NCBI GenBank assembly: GCA_900552325.1
Contig: URZG01000020.1
Span: forward strand, 1-16,266
Direction of reading: 5' to 3'
Length of the DNA stretch: 16,266 nucleotides
From: an uncultured Porphyromonadaceae bacterium
GTDB lineage: Bacteria > Bacteroidota > Bacteroidia > Bacteroidales > Muribaculaceae
The number at the start of each line of letters is the position of its first letter. Position 1 is the stretch's first letter. Shown here in pieces: positions 1 to 8,067 of the stretch. The notes under the pieces are model-generated. The model was not told the origin of the DNA, did not search any database, and worked only from the letters and a program-made list of their open reading frames with translations. The position numbers and the translations under genes were made by a program.

Positions 1-481
1 AACTCAGCGGCGAGAGGGTATACACGTTTATAAGCCCGGCCATGGTGTTGCGTCCGTAGAGTATGTTCTGCGGTCCGCGAAGCACCTCCACGCTCTCTAT
101 GTCGGCGAGGTCGAAATCGAAGTTATCCTTGTTTATGATCGGCACATTGTCGATGTTCAGTCCCACCACAGGCTGGTCGATACGCGCCCCGAATCCGCGC
201 ACATACACCGACGAGGTCATCCGCGAGCCGTAGGAGGGGATGTAGAAATTGGGGGCGATCAGCCCCGCCTCCTTGATGTTGTCCACCCCAAGACGGCTCA
301 CTGCCGCCGGGGTGAGCCGTGTCACCGACTCGTCGGCGTTTGCACGCGAACCACCCTTGATGGCCGTCACAGTCACCTCGTTCAGCGACAGCACCGTATC
401 GGTTTTCTCGGCTGCCGAGACGGTGGCCGACAGAAGTACCGACAATATATATATTATATGGAGACGTCTGTTGATTTTCAT
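1..481 (-). CDS. TonB-dependent receptor, N-terminal part (runs off the left edge)
   Basis: This is the first 160 residues of an outer-membrane TonB-dependent receptor, an energised uptake channel. The frame reads from ATG at 481 down to base 1 without a stop. Residues 1-23 form a signal peptide ending VSA. A TonB-box-like stretch, TVLSLNEVTVTA, lies at residues 29-40. The plug domain follows, with SSVYVRGFGARIDQPVVG and the typical VEVLRGPQNILYGRNT segment. There is no carboxypeptidase-like N-terminal extension, so it is not a standard SusC type. There is also no room for a FecA-type signalling domain, although an ECF sigma gene lies divergently next door. The substrate cannot be told from this part. 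Its promoter mirrors the sigma promoter. The predicted leader is only a few bases long, but no other in-frame ATG would preserve the signal peptide. Confidence 0.93.
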   Translation of the reverse strand, partial: MKINRRLHIIYILSVLLSATVSAAEKTDTVLSLNEVTVTAIKGGSRANADESVTRLTPAAVSRLGVDNIKEAGLIAPNFYIPSYGSRMTSSVYVRGFGARIDQPVVGLNIDNVPIINKDNFDFDLADIESVEVLRGPQNILYGRNTMAGLINVYTLSPLS

Positions 482-490
482 TTACAGGTG

Positions 491-533
491 CAAAGTTAAC
501 ACATTTTCTCCACATAACCATCTACGGCGCCCC
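491..533 (-). promoter_or_regulatory. Promoter of the TonB receptor gene with upstream 11-base element
   Basis: Read on the minus strand, TAACTTTG (498-491) matches the Bacteroidetes -7 consensus TAnnTTTG. A weak -33 (ATGG, 521-518) sits 19 bases upstream. Directly above it is GGGGCGCCGTA (533-523), exactly 24 bases from the -7. The same 11-mer occurs at the same distance in the divergent sigma promoter. The start point should fall about 4-6 bases past the last G of the -7, only a few bases before the ATG. The motif match is seen directly; promoter activity is inferred. Confidence 0.65.
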
Positions 534-564
534 CGGCTGCACCGCGCCACGGCGGCTCAGCTCC

Positions 565-578
565 TTAATAATAATTAA
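565..578. promoter_or_regulatory. FNR-like palindrome TTAAT-AATA-ATTAA between divergent genes
   Basis: This perfect 14-base palindrome has the same half-sites and 4-base spacer as the boxes ahead of the Crp/Fnr gene (9572) and the exported-protein gene (10353). It lies 45.5 bases from the sigma -7 rather than 29.5, and lacks the flanking GCG. It is simple AT-rich sequence, so it could be chance. Confidence 0.3.
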
Positions 579-581
579 AAA

Positions 582-624
582 GGGGCGCCGTACATTGCCG
601 TTCCGCGGGAAATTGTTAAATTTG
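582..624 (+). promoter_or_regulatory. Promoter of the ECF sigma operon with upstream 11-base element
   Basis: TAAATTTG (617-624) fits the -7 consensus TAnnTTTG. ATTG (594-597) is a good -33 with a 19-base spacer. GGGGCGCCGTA (582-592) sits 24 bases above the -7, mirroring the TonB receptor promoter. Both cores share the pattern GTTAA[A/C]TTTG[A/C]ACC. The start point is expected near 629, giving a leader of about 18 bases to the ATG at 647. Confidence 0.7.
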
Positions 625-646
625 AACCCGAAAGTCAATTTGAATC

Positions 647-1207
647 ATGGCCACCGAAGTACCACAGGAAAACAGCGAGCTCGTAGAGCGGCTGCGACAG
701 CCCCAAAGCTGCCGCCAGGCCTTCAACGAGGTCATACGCCTGTACTCCGAGCCGCTCTACCGCCAGATACGCCGCATGGTTCAGAACCACGACGACGCCT
801 CGGATATACTGCAGAACACATTTCTCAAGGCATGGCAGTCGGTAGAGAATTTCCGGGGCGACGCCCGTCTGAGCACCTGGCTCTACAAGATCGCCCTCAA
901 CGAAAGCATCACCCACCTGCAGAAAGAGCGCAAGCGCCTGAGTCTCAGCCTTGACGACGAGGAGAGCCATCTCGCCAACCTTATCGAGGCCGACGAGTGG
1001 GTCGACGGCGACGAACTCGCCCTGAAACTCCGCAAGGCCGTGGCCACCCTGCCCGAAAAGCAGCGCATGGTGTTCAACATGAAATATTACGACGAAATGA
1101 AATACGAGCAGATGTCCGAGATTCTCGGCACCACCGTAGGAGCCCTCAAGGCCTCGTATCACCTCGCGGTGAAAAAAATTGAAAATTTTTTCGCCAACAA
1201 CGACTGA
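647..1207 (+). CDS. ECF-type RNA polymerase sigma factor
   Basis: This is a 186-residue extracytoplasmic-function sigma factor that would direct RNA polymerase to a specific promoter set. Region 2 spans about residues 25-92, with DDASDILQNTFLKAW (core binding and -10 recognition) and FRGDARLSTWLYKIALN. An acidic linker holds DDEESH. Region 4 spans about 126-180, with LPEKQRMVFNMKYYDEMKY followed by the helix-turn-helix SEILGTTVGALKASYHLAVKK, which reads the -35. Length and layout are normal for the family. The ATG at 647 follows a good Bacteroidetes promoter by about 20 bases. It is the first gene of a co-directional set with a candidate anti-sigma and a Spy-like protein. A TonB receptor is divergent, but there is no FecR-like protein, so a Fec-type iron circuit is unlikely. 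The exact signal sensed is unknown. Confidence 0.95.
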   Translation: MATEVPQENSELVERLRQPQSCRQAFNEVIRLYSEPLYRQIRRMVQNHDDASDILQNTFLKAWQSVENFRGDARLSTWLYKIALNESITHLQKERKRLSLSLDDEESHLANLIEADEWVDGDELALKLRKAVATLPEKQRMVFNMKYYDEMKYEQMSEILGTTVGALKASYHLAVKKIENFFANND

Positions 1208-1268
1208 CAGGGTTAAACCTTTCACATGCGCGGGCGTCATAATATTGCACAGCTTCAAAAACAGAGAC

Positions 1269-1736
1269 ATGAAAAAAGATAACGACATACTCTCCCGCGT
1301 GGGCCGCAACGACGGCCTCACCGTTCCGGAGGGATTCTTCGAGGCTTTCGCCGCGAAGATGGAGGCGTCGTTGCCCGAGAATCCGGCCGCCGAAAAGCCT
1401 CAGGCGGCAATCATCCCTCCGCGCACTTTCTGGCAGAAGATAAGACCGTACACCTATATGGCGGCGATGTTCGCCGGAGTATGGTGCATGGTGAAGATGT
1501 TCTCTCTTCTGTCGCCTGCCAACGTCGACCTCTCCATCGACAACAATCAAGTCCTTTCCGACGCGCTCCGCGACGACAATTTCGTCTACGAATACATCCT
1601 TAACGATGTGTCGGAGCGGGAAATCCTTCAGGAGATGTACGACGACTCGCTTGACGTAGACGACATCATCCCCGCCGAAGGATTCGGTCTCGACGAGGCC
1701 GAAAGCGTTCCGGGCGAACCCTCATTGACTGAATGA
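1269..1736 (+). CDS. Single-pass membrane protein, candidate anti-sigma factor
   Basis: This is a 155-residue protein directly downstream of the ECF sigma gene. The N-terminal 60 residues are predicted cytoplasmic and contain the VPEGFFEAFAAKMEASLP motif that I recall from proteins in this position in other Bacteroidales. One transmembrane helix lies at residues 61-81 (YTYMAAMFAGVWCMVKMF), followed by about 75 strongly acidic residues that would face the periplasm. I see no zinc-binding HxxxCxxC motif of classical ZAS anti-sigma factors. The anti-sigma role is inferred from position and topology only. ATG at 1269 is preferred because it starts MKKDNDILSRVGR. The frame remains open upstream to 1179, but that would overlap the sigma gene. 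A weak TAATATTG (1240-1247) could be an internal -7 element. Confidence 0.75.
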   Translation: MKKDNDILSRVGRNDGLTVPEGFFEAFAAKMEASLPENPAAEKPQAAIIPPRTFWQKIRPYTYMAAMFAGVWCMVKMFSLLSPANVDLSIDNNQVLSDALRDDNFVYEYILNDVSEREILQEMYDDSLDVDDIIPAEGFGLDEAESVPGEPSLTE

Positions 1737-1752
1737 ACAAGTTGACCCATCC

Positions 1753-2232
1753 ATGATCCGCAGTTTTGTAATATACACCACTCTCCTCCTGGCACTGATA
1801 TTGCCTCAGGGCGCAGGCGCTCAGCTCAAGAGCGCCGAGAGCCTCCGTGCCAAATGGCTTTCCGAGATACGCCAGGTGAAACGCAATTATTTCATCAAGG
1901 AGCTTGACCTCGACCGCGAGCAGCAGAACAAGTTTTTCCCGCTCTACGAAGAGATGGAGGACAAGACTTTCCGCATCGACGACGAGGCGCGCCAGATGGA
2001 ACAGCGCATAGCCGAGGCAAAGGACGCCACCGACACCGAATACGAGAAGACCGCCGAGGCACTCTATGACGCCGACGTGCAGACCGCCCAGATAAAGCGC
2101 GAATACATGGATAAGTTCAAGACCATACTTACCCGCCGCCAGCTCTTCGAGCTGAAAAGTGTGGAAAAGAAATTCTCGCGTGAGATGATGCGCCAGCATC
2201 ACAGACTCCGTAAAGAGAAAAATAAAAACTGA
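1753..2232 (+). CDS. Spy/CpxP-like periplasmic protein
   Basis: This is a 159-residue secreted protein. Residues 1-23 form a signal peptide ending GAGA. The rest is almost entirely charged helix. LDREQ (53-57) and a perfect LTxxQ motif, LTRRQ (126-130), occupy the two positions where Spy/CpxP proteins carry LTxxQ. The intervening helices are rich in Glu, Lys and Arg, and the C-terminus is basic. Spy and CpxP are periplasmic chaperones or stress sensors. A similar role in envelope stress is a reasonable inference, since the gene begins 16 bases after the candidate anti-sigma gene and appears co-transcribed with the sigma factor. Sequence similarity by eye is limited to the motif and helical character, so a generic helical periplasmic protein remains possible. 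Confidence 0.8.
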   Translation: MIRSFVIYTTLLLALILPQGAGAQLKSAESLRAKWLSEIRQVKRNYFIKELDLDREQQNKFFPLYEEMEDKTFRIDDEARQMEQRIAEAKDATDTEYEKTAEALYDADVQTAQIKREYMDKFKTILTRRQLFELKSVEKKFSREMMRQHHRLRKEKNKN

Positions 2233-2348
2233 CCTCTCCTCCGGTTCCTCTGAGAACTTTCAGATTCTTACGACGTTAAATAATAAGACACGATAGCGGA
2301 CGTTTCCCGGTCCCGATGTGCGGTAACGATAACGGAAACGATCCAGTC

Positions 2349-2387
2349 AGGGCAACAGGGCCACGCCCGCGTTGCCCTTGCTTTTTA
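2349..2387 (+). terminator. Hairpin plus T tract: terminator or attenuator before the macroglobulin gene
   Basis: AGGGCAAC (2349-2356) pairs perfectly with GTTGCCCT (2371-2378). Inside it, GGGC (2358-2361) pairs with GCCC (2365-2368). TTGCTTTTTA follows at 2379-2388. This is a strong intrinsic-terminator shape. It could end the sigma operon, but it finishes about 20 bases before the next ATG (2407), and no TAnnTTTG element lies between 2233 and 2406, so it may act as a conditional attenuator. Confidence 0.75.
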
Positions 2388-2406
2388 TAATTCCACAACA
2401 TTGATT

Positions 2407-5400
2407 ATGAGAAGATTAACGGTTCTATTTCTGATGATTGCCGCCGTCACAGGGATGTGGGCGCAGAAAAACGGCGCTCCCGATTTCGCATATCCGCAAC
2501 AGGTGGAGAAGGATGCCGACGCGACTATACGCAAGGCGCTCGAACGTGACGACTCTCCGGATCTCCTCGAGGGGGCGGTACAGTGGAGCCTCGCCAAGAC
2601 ACAGGTATCATCCGATTCCATCCCCACTGTGCTCGCGCGCCTGGAGCGCCTGCATGGCACCGTCAGCGACCCCGTTGCCAAAGCCATGCTGAGCTGCCTG
2701 CGCGCCACAATCTATACCCGCGCATACCGGAACAACCGTTACGTCTACGACCGGCGCGAATACACCGCCGCTGCCGGAGAGGATTTCACACTCTGGAGCA
2801 AGGAAAATTTCGTCCGCCGTGTCGACTCCCTCACAATGGCCTCGATGATGCCGCAGGAAGCCCTCCTTGCCACTCCGGCAGCAACATACTCCGGGGTCAT
2901 AGATTTCAACGGTGCCGACGCCACTCTCTATCCCACCCTCTACGACTTCATCGGGATGCGTGGCGCCGACAACCTTCAGACTTTCGTCAGCGGCGAAAAT
3001 ACCCTCAACGAAGCTCTGCTGACCGACTGCGACAACTCGCGTCTTTACCCGCCGACGGGCACTGCGACGGGCGACATCCTCCGCATCTACCGCTCGCTGG
3101 GGCGGTCGGCCGACAGCTCACTCCGCGCACCGGCACAGGTAAACTATGTGCTCACCCTGATGGAGTTCATCAACGACCATGCCTTCCTCACCTCCGACGG
3201 AGGAGATGCATATAACGAAGCTCTGATGCATGAATACCACCGTTTCCTCCCCTACACCGATTCGGCGGTGCGTTTCCTCCTGGCAACCGACAACGATTAT
3301 AAGCCCCGGAAATTATATGAGGAGCTGTTACGTTTCAAAAAAGAGCATCCGGCTTACGCCGATATGAACGCAGTGACGAACCGCATCAATTCGCTGAGCC
3401 GCAAGAATGTAGAGCTCGCATATCCCTCTATGGCCGTTCCCGGCACACCTTTCACCGTAAAGGTGGCGACAAGTAATATCCCGGAGCTGACCGTTGTCCT
3501 CTACGATGTAACATCGCTCATTCCCCGCGGCGATTCCGGCCTTAACTTACGTAAATATGGCGCGCAGCTCGGCAAAGCCGTTGATTCACGCACCATATCC
3601 CTGACCGGCGACGTGCCTTTCCAGGCCGATACCACCGTGACTTTCACCATTCCGAAATTCGGGCGTTATATCCTTGTAGCCGAAGCCAATGAATTGGCCG
3701 ACAAGACAAACTGGGTTCAGGCAATCTACGCCACTGACATAGCCCCGGCGGTATTAGAACCCTCGCCCTGGCTCGTGGCTGCCAATCCCCTCACCGGAGA
3801 ACCCCAGAAAGGTGTGCAGTTCTCTTTCCGGCCGTGGAGCCGCAATACGGGCTTCAATATTCTTCCCGGCTCTACCGGAACGGACGGGCTCCTAAAAGCC
3901 GACGTGAACAAGGATGGCGGTGATGTGCTGGCACAACGCGGCGACGACCGGTACGGTCCCCGCGTCAATATGTACGGATTGTATGAGGCGAGTCTTTCCG
4001 AAAATCTGGATGTAGAGCTCTTAACGCCACTTTCACTCTATCATCCCGGCGACACCGTGCGTTGGGCGGCTGCCGCTTTTGCCCATGACGGGAAAAAGAC
4101 GCATGCCATAGCCGCGAACCGCAAAATCAGGCTCACCCTCTACGATGCCAACGGGCAGGAGCAGGGGAAAAGCGTGGTCACCACCGACGGATGGGGCCGT
4201 GCCGAAGGGTACTTCATTCTTCCTCCTGCCGGACTTCAGGGGCGTTTCAGCATCCGCGCCACTTACGCTACCGCCAGTGACGACGACAACTATGGCGGCG
4301 ATGTATGGTTCACCGTCAGCGACTATCGGCTCCCCACTTTCCGCGTGGAGGATGTTGCCGCCCGAGCCCCGAAAGCGGGTGATGAAGCCGGCGTCGTAAG
4401 CGGCAAAGCCACGACATTCGCTGGATTTCCGGTGGCCGACGCCAAGGTGGATGTGCAGCTCAAGGTGCGCACAGGCCTGTGGTTCTGGGCCCGCACATCG
4501 CCCGTATTCGCCTCGCTGAAAGGCACCACTGATGCCGACGGTAACTTTTCGATACCCCTCCCCGTCGACCTGCTTAACGGTTCGCCGGCACCCGACGGTG
4601 TTTTCCTTGCTTCGGTGACGGTGACCTCCACCGACGGCGAGACTCACGAAGGCTCCGCGCAATTCAACCGTGGCAAACCCCTGGCCATCAACACCGACAT
4701 CCCCTCGGTGATCGACCTCTCCAAACCATTCAAAGCCTCGGTCAACACCCTTGACTACAAAGGCGAAAAAGTCGACTCCGAACTCTCTTACTCAATAACA
4801 GGAAGCGATGCCGCCTCAACCTTCAAAGAGGTCAGCGGCACGATCAAATCAGGATATATCACCGGCTTACTCGGGGAGCTGCCTTCGGGAAGCTATAAGG
4901 CACGGTTCGCCACCGCCGACACTACCCTCGCCGCGCCCGCCGAAAATATCAGCTTCATCCTTTACCGCCCAGATGCCAAAATCTCGCCGGTGAAGAGTCC
5001 GCTGTGGGCACCCGAGCACCAGTCCGTTGCCGATGCCGACGGTAAGGCCGAAATCGTATTCGGCTCCGACACCGACGGCGCATGGATATGGCTTGCAGTG
5101 ACCGACGACGAGGCTCGCCTCATTGAAAACCGCTGGCTGCGCTCCCGCAAGGGGATGCAGACTCTCACTGTAAATCTCCCGGCCAACGCTAAGAAAGTGA
5201 AAGCGCAGCTGAACGCTATCCGCGACTATAAGTCGTTCAGCGAGAATATTACTCTTCTTCCGGCATCTTCGCAGAAGAAGATAGCGCTGAAAATCGAGAC
5301 ATTCCGCGACCACGTGACACCCGGCGACCTCGAGACCGTCACCTTCCGTATTCTCCCCACGGCCGGTGCCGATCCGCGCAGCGCAGTGATGGCTTCGATG

Positions 5401-8067
5401 ACCAACATGGCCATCAACCAGCTCGCTCCCGGGAGTCTGAAAATCAATATCCCATCTGAACAATTCCGCTCTGCGTGGCTTAAAGGCTGGGATCTCAATA
5501 CCGATATGAGTTACTGGAAGTCACCCTATAATTATCTCCCTACGCTCAATTACGATGCACCCCGCTGGGATTTCTATGGTGTGGACTTCTTCCCGGGCTT
5601 CGGCTCCATGTATAACCTGCATATACGCGGCGCCCGGCAGCTTGCAATGGCCAAATCCGAATCCGTGGAAGAGGTTGCCACCGTGGATGAAGTGTTCGAT
5701 GCCGCCGCCCCGATGGCAAAAATGGCAGCTGCCGGCGCCACTGCCGATGCCGGGCCGGTACTCGCCGAGAATGAAGTGACCGAACACAGCGGCCAGATTG
5801 ATGTACAAGAAAAAGAGGAGGATTCCTACCGTCCATCCGAGATTCCTATGGCTTTCTTCCGCCCCATGCTCACTACTGCCGACGACGGCTCGCTGGAGCT
5901 TACCTACCGTGTACCCGATGCGAACACCACCTGGATTCTCCGTGCCGTGGCCTACAACCGCGAGCTTCTCCAGGCCACTGCTTCGGCCGACATAGTGGCC
6001 TCCAAGCCGCTGATGGTCAACCTCAACGCCCCGCGTTTCCTCCGCAGCGGCGACCGCATCACGATTCCCGCCTCGGTGATGAACGCCACCGACTCCGTAT
6101 GCTCCCCCTCCGGAAAGATCGAGATTATCGACCAGGCTTCCGGCAAGGTGCTCGCCGCCAAGGCTTTCAACCTTCTCGACATAGCGCCGCGCGGGCAGGC
6201 CACCGTGGCGCTTGACTACGAAGCAAATACACTCACCGCCGCCCTGGTGGTACGCGTGAAGGCCACCGCAGGCAACCATACCGACGGCGAGCAGGAACTC
6301 GTGGCCGTACTCCCCGCACAGCAGGACGTGATGGAATCGCGCATATTCTACATCCCCGCCGATACTGCCCGCTTCACCATGCAGCTTCCCGCCCTCGCTC
6401 CCGACGGAAAGGCCTTGCTGAATTTCACCGAGAACCCCACATGGCAGGTTGTTTCGGCTCTTCCCGGACTGCGTGAAGGCAATATCGACTCCTCCATCGA
6501 GGCAGCCCACGCCCTCTTCTCGGCCGCAGTGGCCCGCGGACTGGTACAGCGCTATCCCGAGGTGGCGCGCACCCTGCGCCGCTGGAGCGAGAATCCCGCC
6601 GACTCGGCTCTCGTGTCGCCCCTCCAGTCCGATTCCGAACTCCGCAAGGTGCTCCTTTCGGCAACGCCGTGGGTACAGGAAGCCCTCAGCGATACCCAGC
6701 GTCTGCAGCGCCTCGCCCTGCTTCTTGACCGCAAAGAGTGCGACAAAGTGACCGCCGAAGCCATAGAACTCCTCGCAAAAACGAGCGCTTCGGGCGGCGG
6801 ATGGTACTGGACGGCCCGTTACCCTGAGGTTTCGGAATGGGCCACCACCGAGGTGCTCATGACTCTCGGACAGCTCAACCGCATGGGCTGGCTCCCCGAC
6901 GACAGCCGCATGGCCCGCATGGCCGAAGGAGCCTGCCGCTGGCTCGACGCCGAGACCGCCCGTCAGTTCACCAAATACCCCGAATCGGACTACTCGCTCT
7001 ACACCTACCTGCGCACTCTCTTCCCCGCCATAAAGCAGTCAACCGCCTCGCAGCGCGTCAGCAACGCCACCGTGCAGCGGTGCATCGCCAAGTGGAAAGA
7101 ATATTCCCTCCAGGGCAAAGCCCTCTCCACGCTGATCCTTTCGGCCAAGGGATATGCCGCCACTGCGCGACAGATCGTGGCCTCGCTCAGCGAGTTCGCC
7201 ACCTCTACACCTGAAAAAGGGATGTGGTGGCAGCAACTCGACCACACCACATGGAACTCCCTCGACCGCGTAGGCGTAACCTCCGTTCTTCTCCAGGCCT
7301 ATAACGCCGTGCAGCCTAAATCGAAGGAGGTCGACCGCATCCGCCAGTGGCTCGTGCTCCAGAAACAGAACACCGACTGGGGTTCCTCCGCAGTGACATC
7401 GCTCGTGGTGGCCTCCATCCTCTCCACCGGCTCGGAATGGACCGTCAACCCCGCCGGGACCGCCATCCATATCGGTGACGTCCTGCTGCAGCCCGACAAG
7501 ACGCGCTACGCCACCGGCGAGTTCACCGCCGACATCTCCGCCGACCTCACCGCTCCAGCCGTGATGGTCATAGACCGTCAGGCCAACTACCCCTCGGTGG
7601 GGAGCGTGGTGACTATGGAGCGCCGCCCCATGCAGGACGTCAAGGCAGTGGGATGCGCCGAGGCCACCATCGAAAAGTCCATGAAGGTATATCGCGACGG
7701 CCAGTGGACTGAGGCCACCGTTTTCCGCCCCGGCGACCGTGTGCGCGTTACCCTCATCATCACAGCCGACGATGACCTCGACTACCTCGTGGTCACCGAT
7801 CCCCGTCCCGCCGGATTCGAGCCTGCCGAACAGCTGCCCGAACCGGTATGGAGCGACGGCACTTGCTTCTACCGCGAGAACCGCGACTCATCCACCAACC
7901 TCTATATCGACCATCTGCGTCGCGGCACCTATATCCTCTCCTACGAACTCTATGCCGCCCAGCAGGGGGTCTACACCTCCGGCTCCGCTGAGCTGCAGAG
8001 CCAGTACAATCCCATTGTCACAGCCCACTCCTCGGGCAGTGTAATCACCGTAAACACTGATGAATAA
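2407..8067 (+). CDS. Secreted alpha-2-macroglobulin-like protein, no thioester motif
   Basis: This is an 1886-residue exported protein of the bacterial alpha-2-macroglobulin family, thought to trap or inhibit proteases at the cell envelope. A signal peptide ends at MWA (about residue 19) and no lipobox Cys is seen. Residues 30 to about 330 are a helical N-terminal region. MG-type beta domains follow, including LTPLSLYHPGDTVRW at 539, the bacterial counterpart of the MG2 'RPLYRPGETV' motif. An Ala/Glu-rich, probably flexible segment at about 1081-1145 occupies the bait-like position just before the A2M domain (about 1150, DANTTWILRAVAYN). The CxEQ thioester is absent: the place where it is expected (about 1350) reads SALPGLREGNIDSS. 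An alpha-helical TED-like region and a C-terminal receptor-binding-like domain (YIDHLRRGTYILSYEL) complete it. Start ATG 2407 is preferred to TTG 2401. It overlaps the next gene by 8 bases. Confidence 0.92.
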   Translation: MRRLTVLFLMIAAVTGMWAQKNGAPDFAYPQQVEKDADATIRKALERDDSPDLLEGAVQWSLAKTQVSSDSIPTVLARLERLHGTVSDPVAKAMLSCLRATIYTRAYRNNRYVYDRREYTAAAGEDFTLWSKENFVRRVDSLTMASMMPQEALLATPAATYSGVIDFNGADATLYPTLYDFIGMRGADNLQTFVSGENTLNEALLTDCDNSRLYPPTGTATGDILRIYRSLGRSADSSLRAPAQVNYVLTLMEFINDHAFLTSDGGDAYNEALMHEYHRFLPYTDSAVRFLLATDNDYKPRKLYEELLRFKKEHPAYADMNAVTNRINSLSRKNVELAYPSMAVPGTPFTVKVATSNIPELTVVLYDVTSLIPRGDSGLNLRKYGAQLGKAVDSRTISLTGDVPFQADTTVTFTIPKFGRYILVAEANELADKTNWVQAIYATDIAPAVLEPSPWLVAANPLTGEPQKGVQFSFRPWSRNTGFNILPGSTGTDGLLKADVNKDGGDVLAQRGDDRYGPRVNMYGLYEASLSENLDVELLTPLSLYHPGDTVRWAAAAFAHDGKKTHAIAANRKIRLTLYDANGQEQGKSVVTTDGWGRAEGYFILPPAGLQGRFSIRATYATASDDDNYGGDVWFTVSDYRLPTFRVEDVAARAPKAGDEAGVVSGKATTFAGFPVADAKVDVQLKVRTGLWFWARTSPVFASLKGTTDADGNFSIPLPVDLLNGSPAPDGVFLASVTVTSTDGETHEGSAQFNRGKPLAINTDIPSVIDLSKPFKASVNTLDYKGEKVDSELSYSITGSDAASTFKEVSGTIKSGYITGLLGELPSGSYKARFATADTTLAAPAENISFILYRPDAKISPVKSPLWAPEHQSVADADGKAEIVFGSDTDGAWIWLAVTDDEARLIENRWLRSRKGMQTLTVNLPANAKKVKAQLNAIRDYKSFSENITLLPASSQKKIALKIETFRDHVTPGDLETVTFRILPTAGADPRSAVMASMTNMAINQLAPGSLKINIPSEQFRSAWLKGWDLNTDMSYWKSPYNYLPTLNYDAPRWDFYGVDFFPGFGSMYNLHIRGARQLAMAKSESVEEVATVDEVFDAAAPMAKMAAAGATADAGPVLAENEVTEHSGQIDVQEKEEDSYRPSEIPMAFFRPMLTTADDGSLELTYRVPDANTTWILRAVAYNRELLQATASADIVASKPLMVNLNAPRFLRSGDRITIPASVMNATDSVCSPSGKIEIIDQASGKVLAAKAFNLLDIAPRGQATVALDYEANTLTAALVVRVKATAGNHTDGEQELVAVLPAQQDVMESRIFYIPADTARFTMQLPALAPDGKALLNFTENPTWQVVSALPGLREGNIDSSIEAAHALFSAAVARGLVQRYPEVARTLRRWSENPADSALVSPLQSDSELRKVLLSATPWVQEALSDTQRLQRLALLLDRKECDKVTAEAIELLAKTSASGGGWYWTARYPEVSEWATTEVLMTLGQLNRMGWLPDDSRMARMAEGACRWLDAETARQFTKYPESDYSLYTYLRTLFPAIKQSTASQRVSNATVQRCIAKWKEYSLQGKALSTLILSAKGYAATARQIVASLSEFATSTPEKGMWWQQLDHTTWNSLDRVGVTSVLLQAYNAVQPKSKEVDRIRQWLVLQKQNTDWGSSAVTSLVVASILSTGSEWTVNPAGTAIHIGDVLLQPDKTRYATGEFTADISADLTAPAVMVIDRQANYPSVGSVVTMERRPMQDVKAVGCAEATIEKSMKVYRDGQWTEATVFRPGDRVRVTLIITADDDLDYLVVTDPRPAGFEPAEQLPEPVWSDGTCFYRENRDSSTNLYIDHLRRGTYILSYELYAAQQGVYTSGSAELQSQYNPIVTAHSSGSVITVNTDE

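Noticed and set aside
123..521. Minus-strand open frame overlapping the TonB receptor start
   Set aside because: It is in another frame, has no signal peptide or domain, and the receptor frame shows clear plug-domain motifs.
1168..1193. AT-rich inverted repeat GGTGAAAAAA / TTTTTTCGCC near the end of the sigma gene
   Set aside because: It lies inside the coding sequence for VKKIENFFA, has one mismatch and a weak stem, and is too early to terminate the gene.
2320..2342. Two AACGAT direct repeats upstream of the macroglobulin gene
   Set aside because: Only six bases each and no promoter nearby to anchor them, so not strong enough to call a binding site.
5521..6510. Long open frame on the minus strand, opposite the macroglobulin gene
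   Set aside because: The plus strand has clear family homology throughout. The antisense frame gives Gly/His-rich sequence with no recognisable domain, a common by-product of GC-rich codon use.
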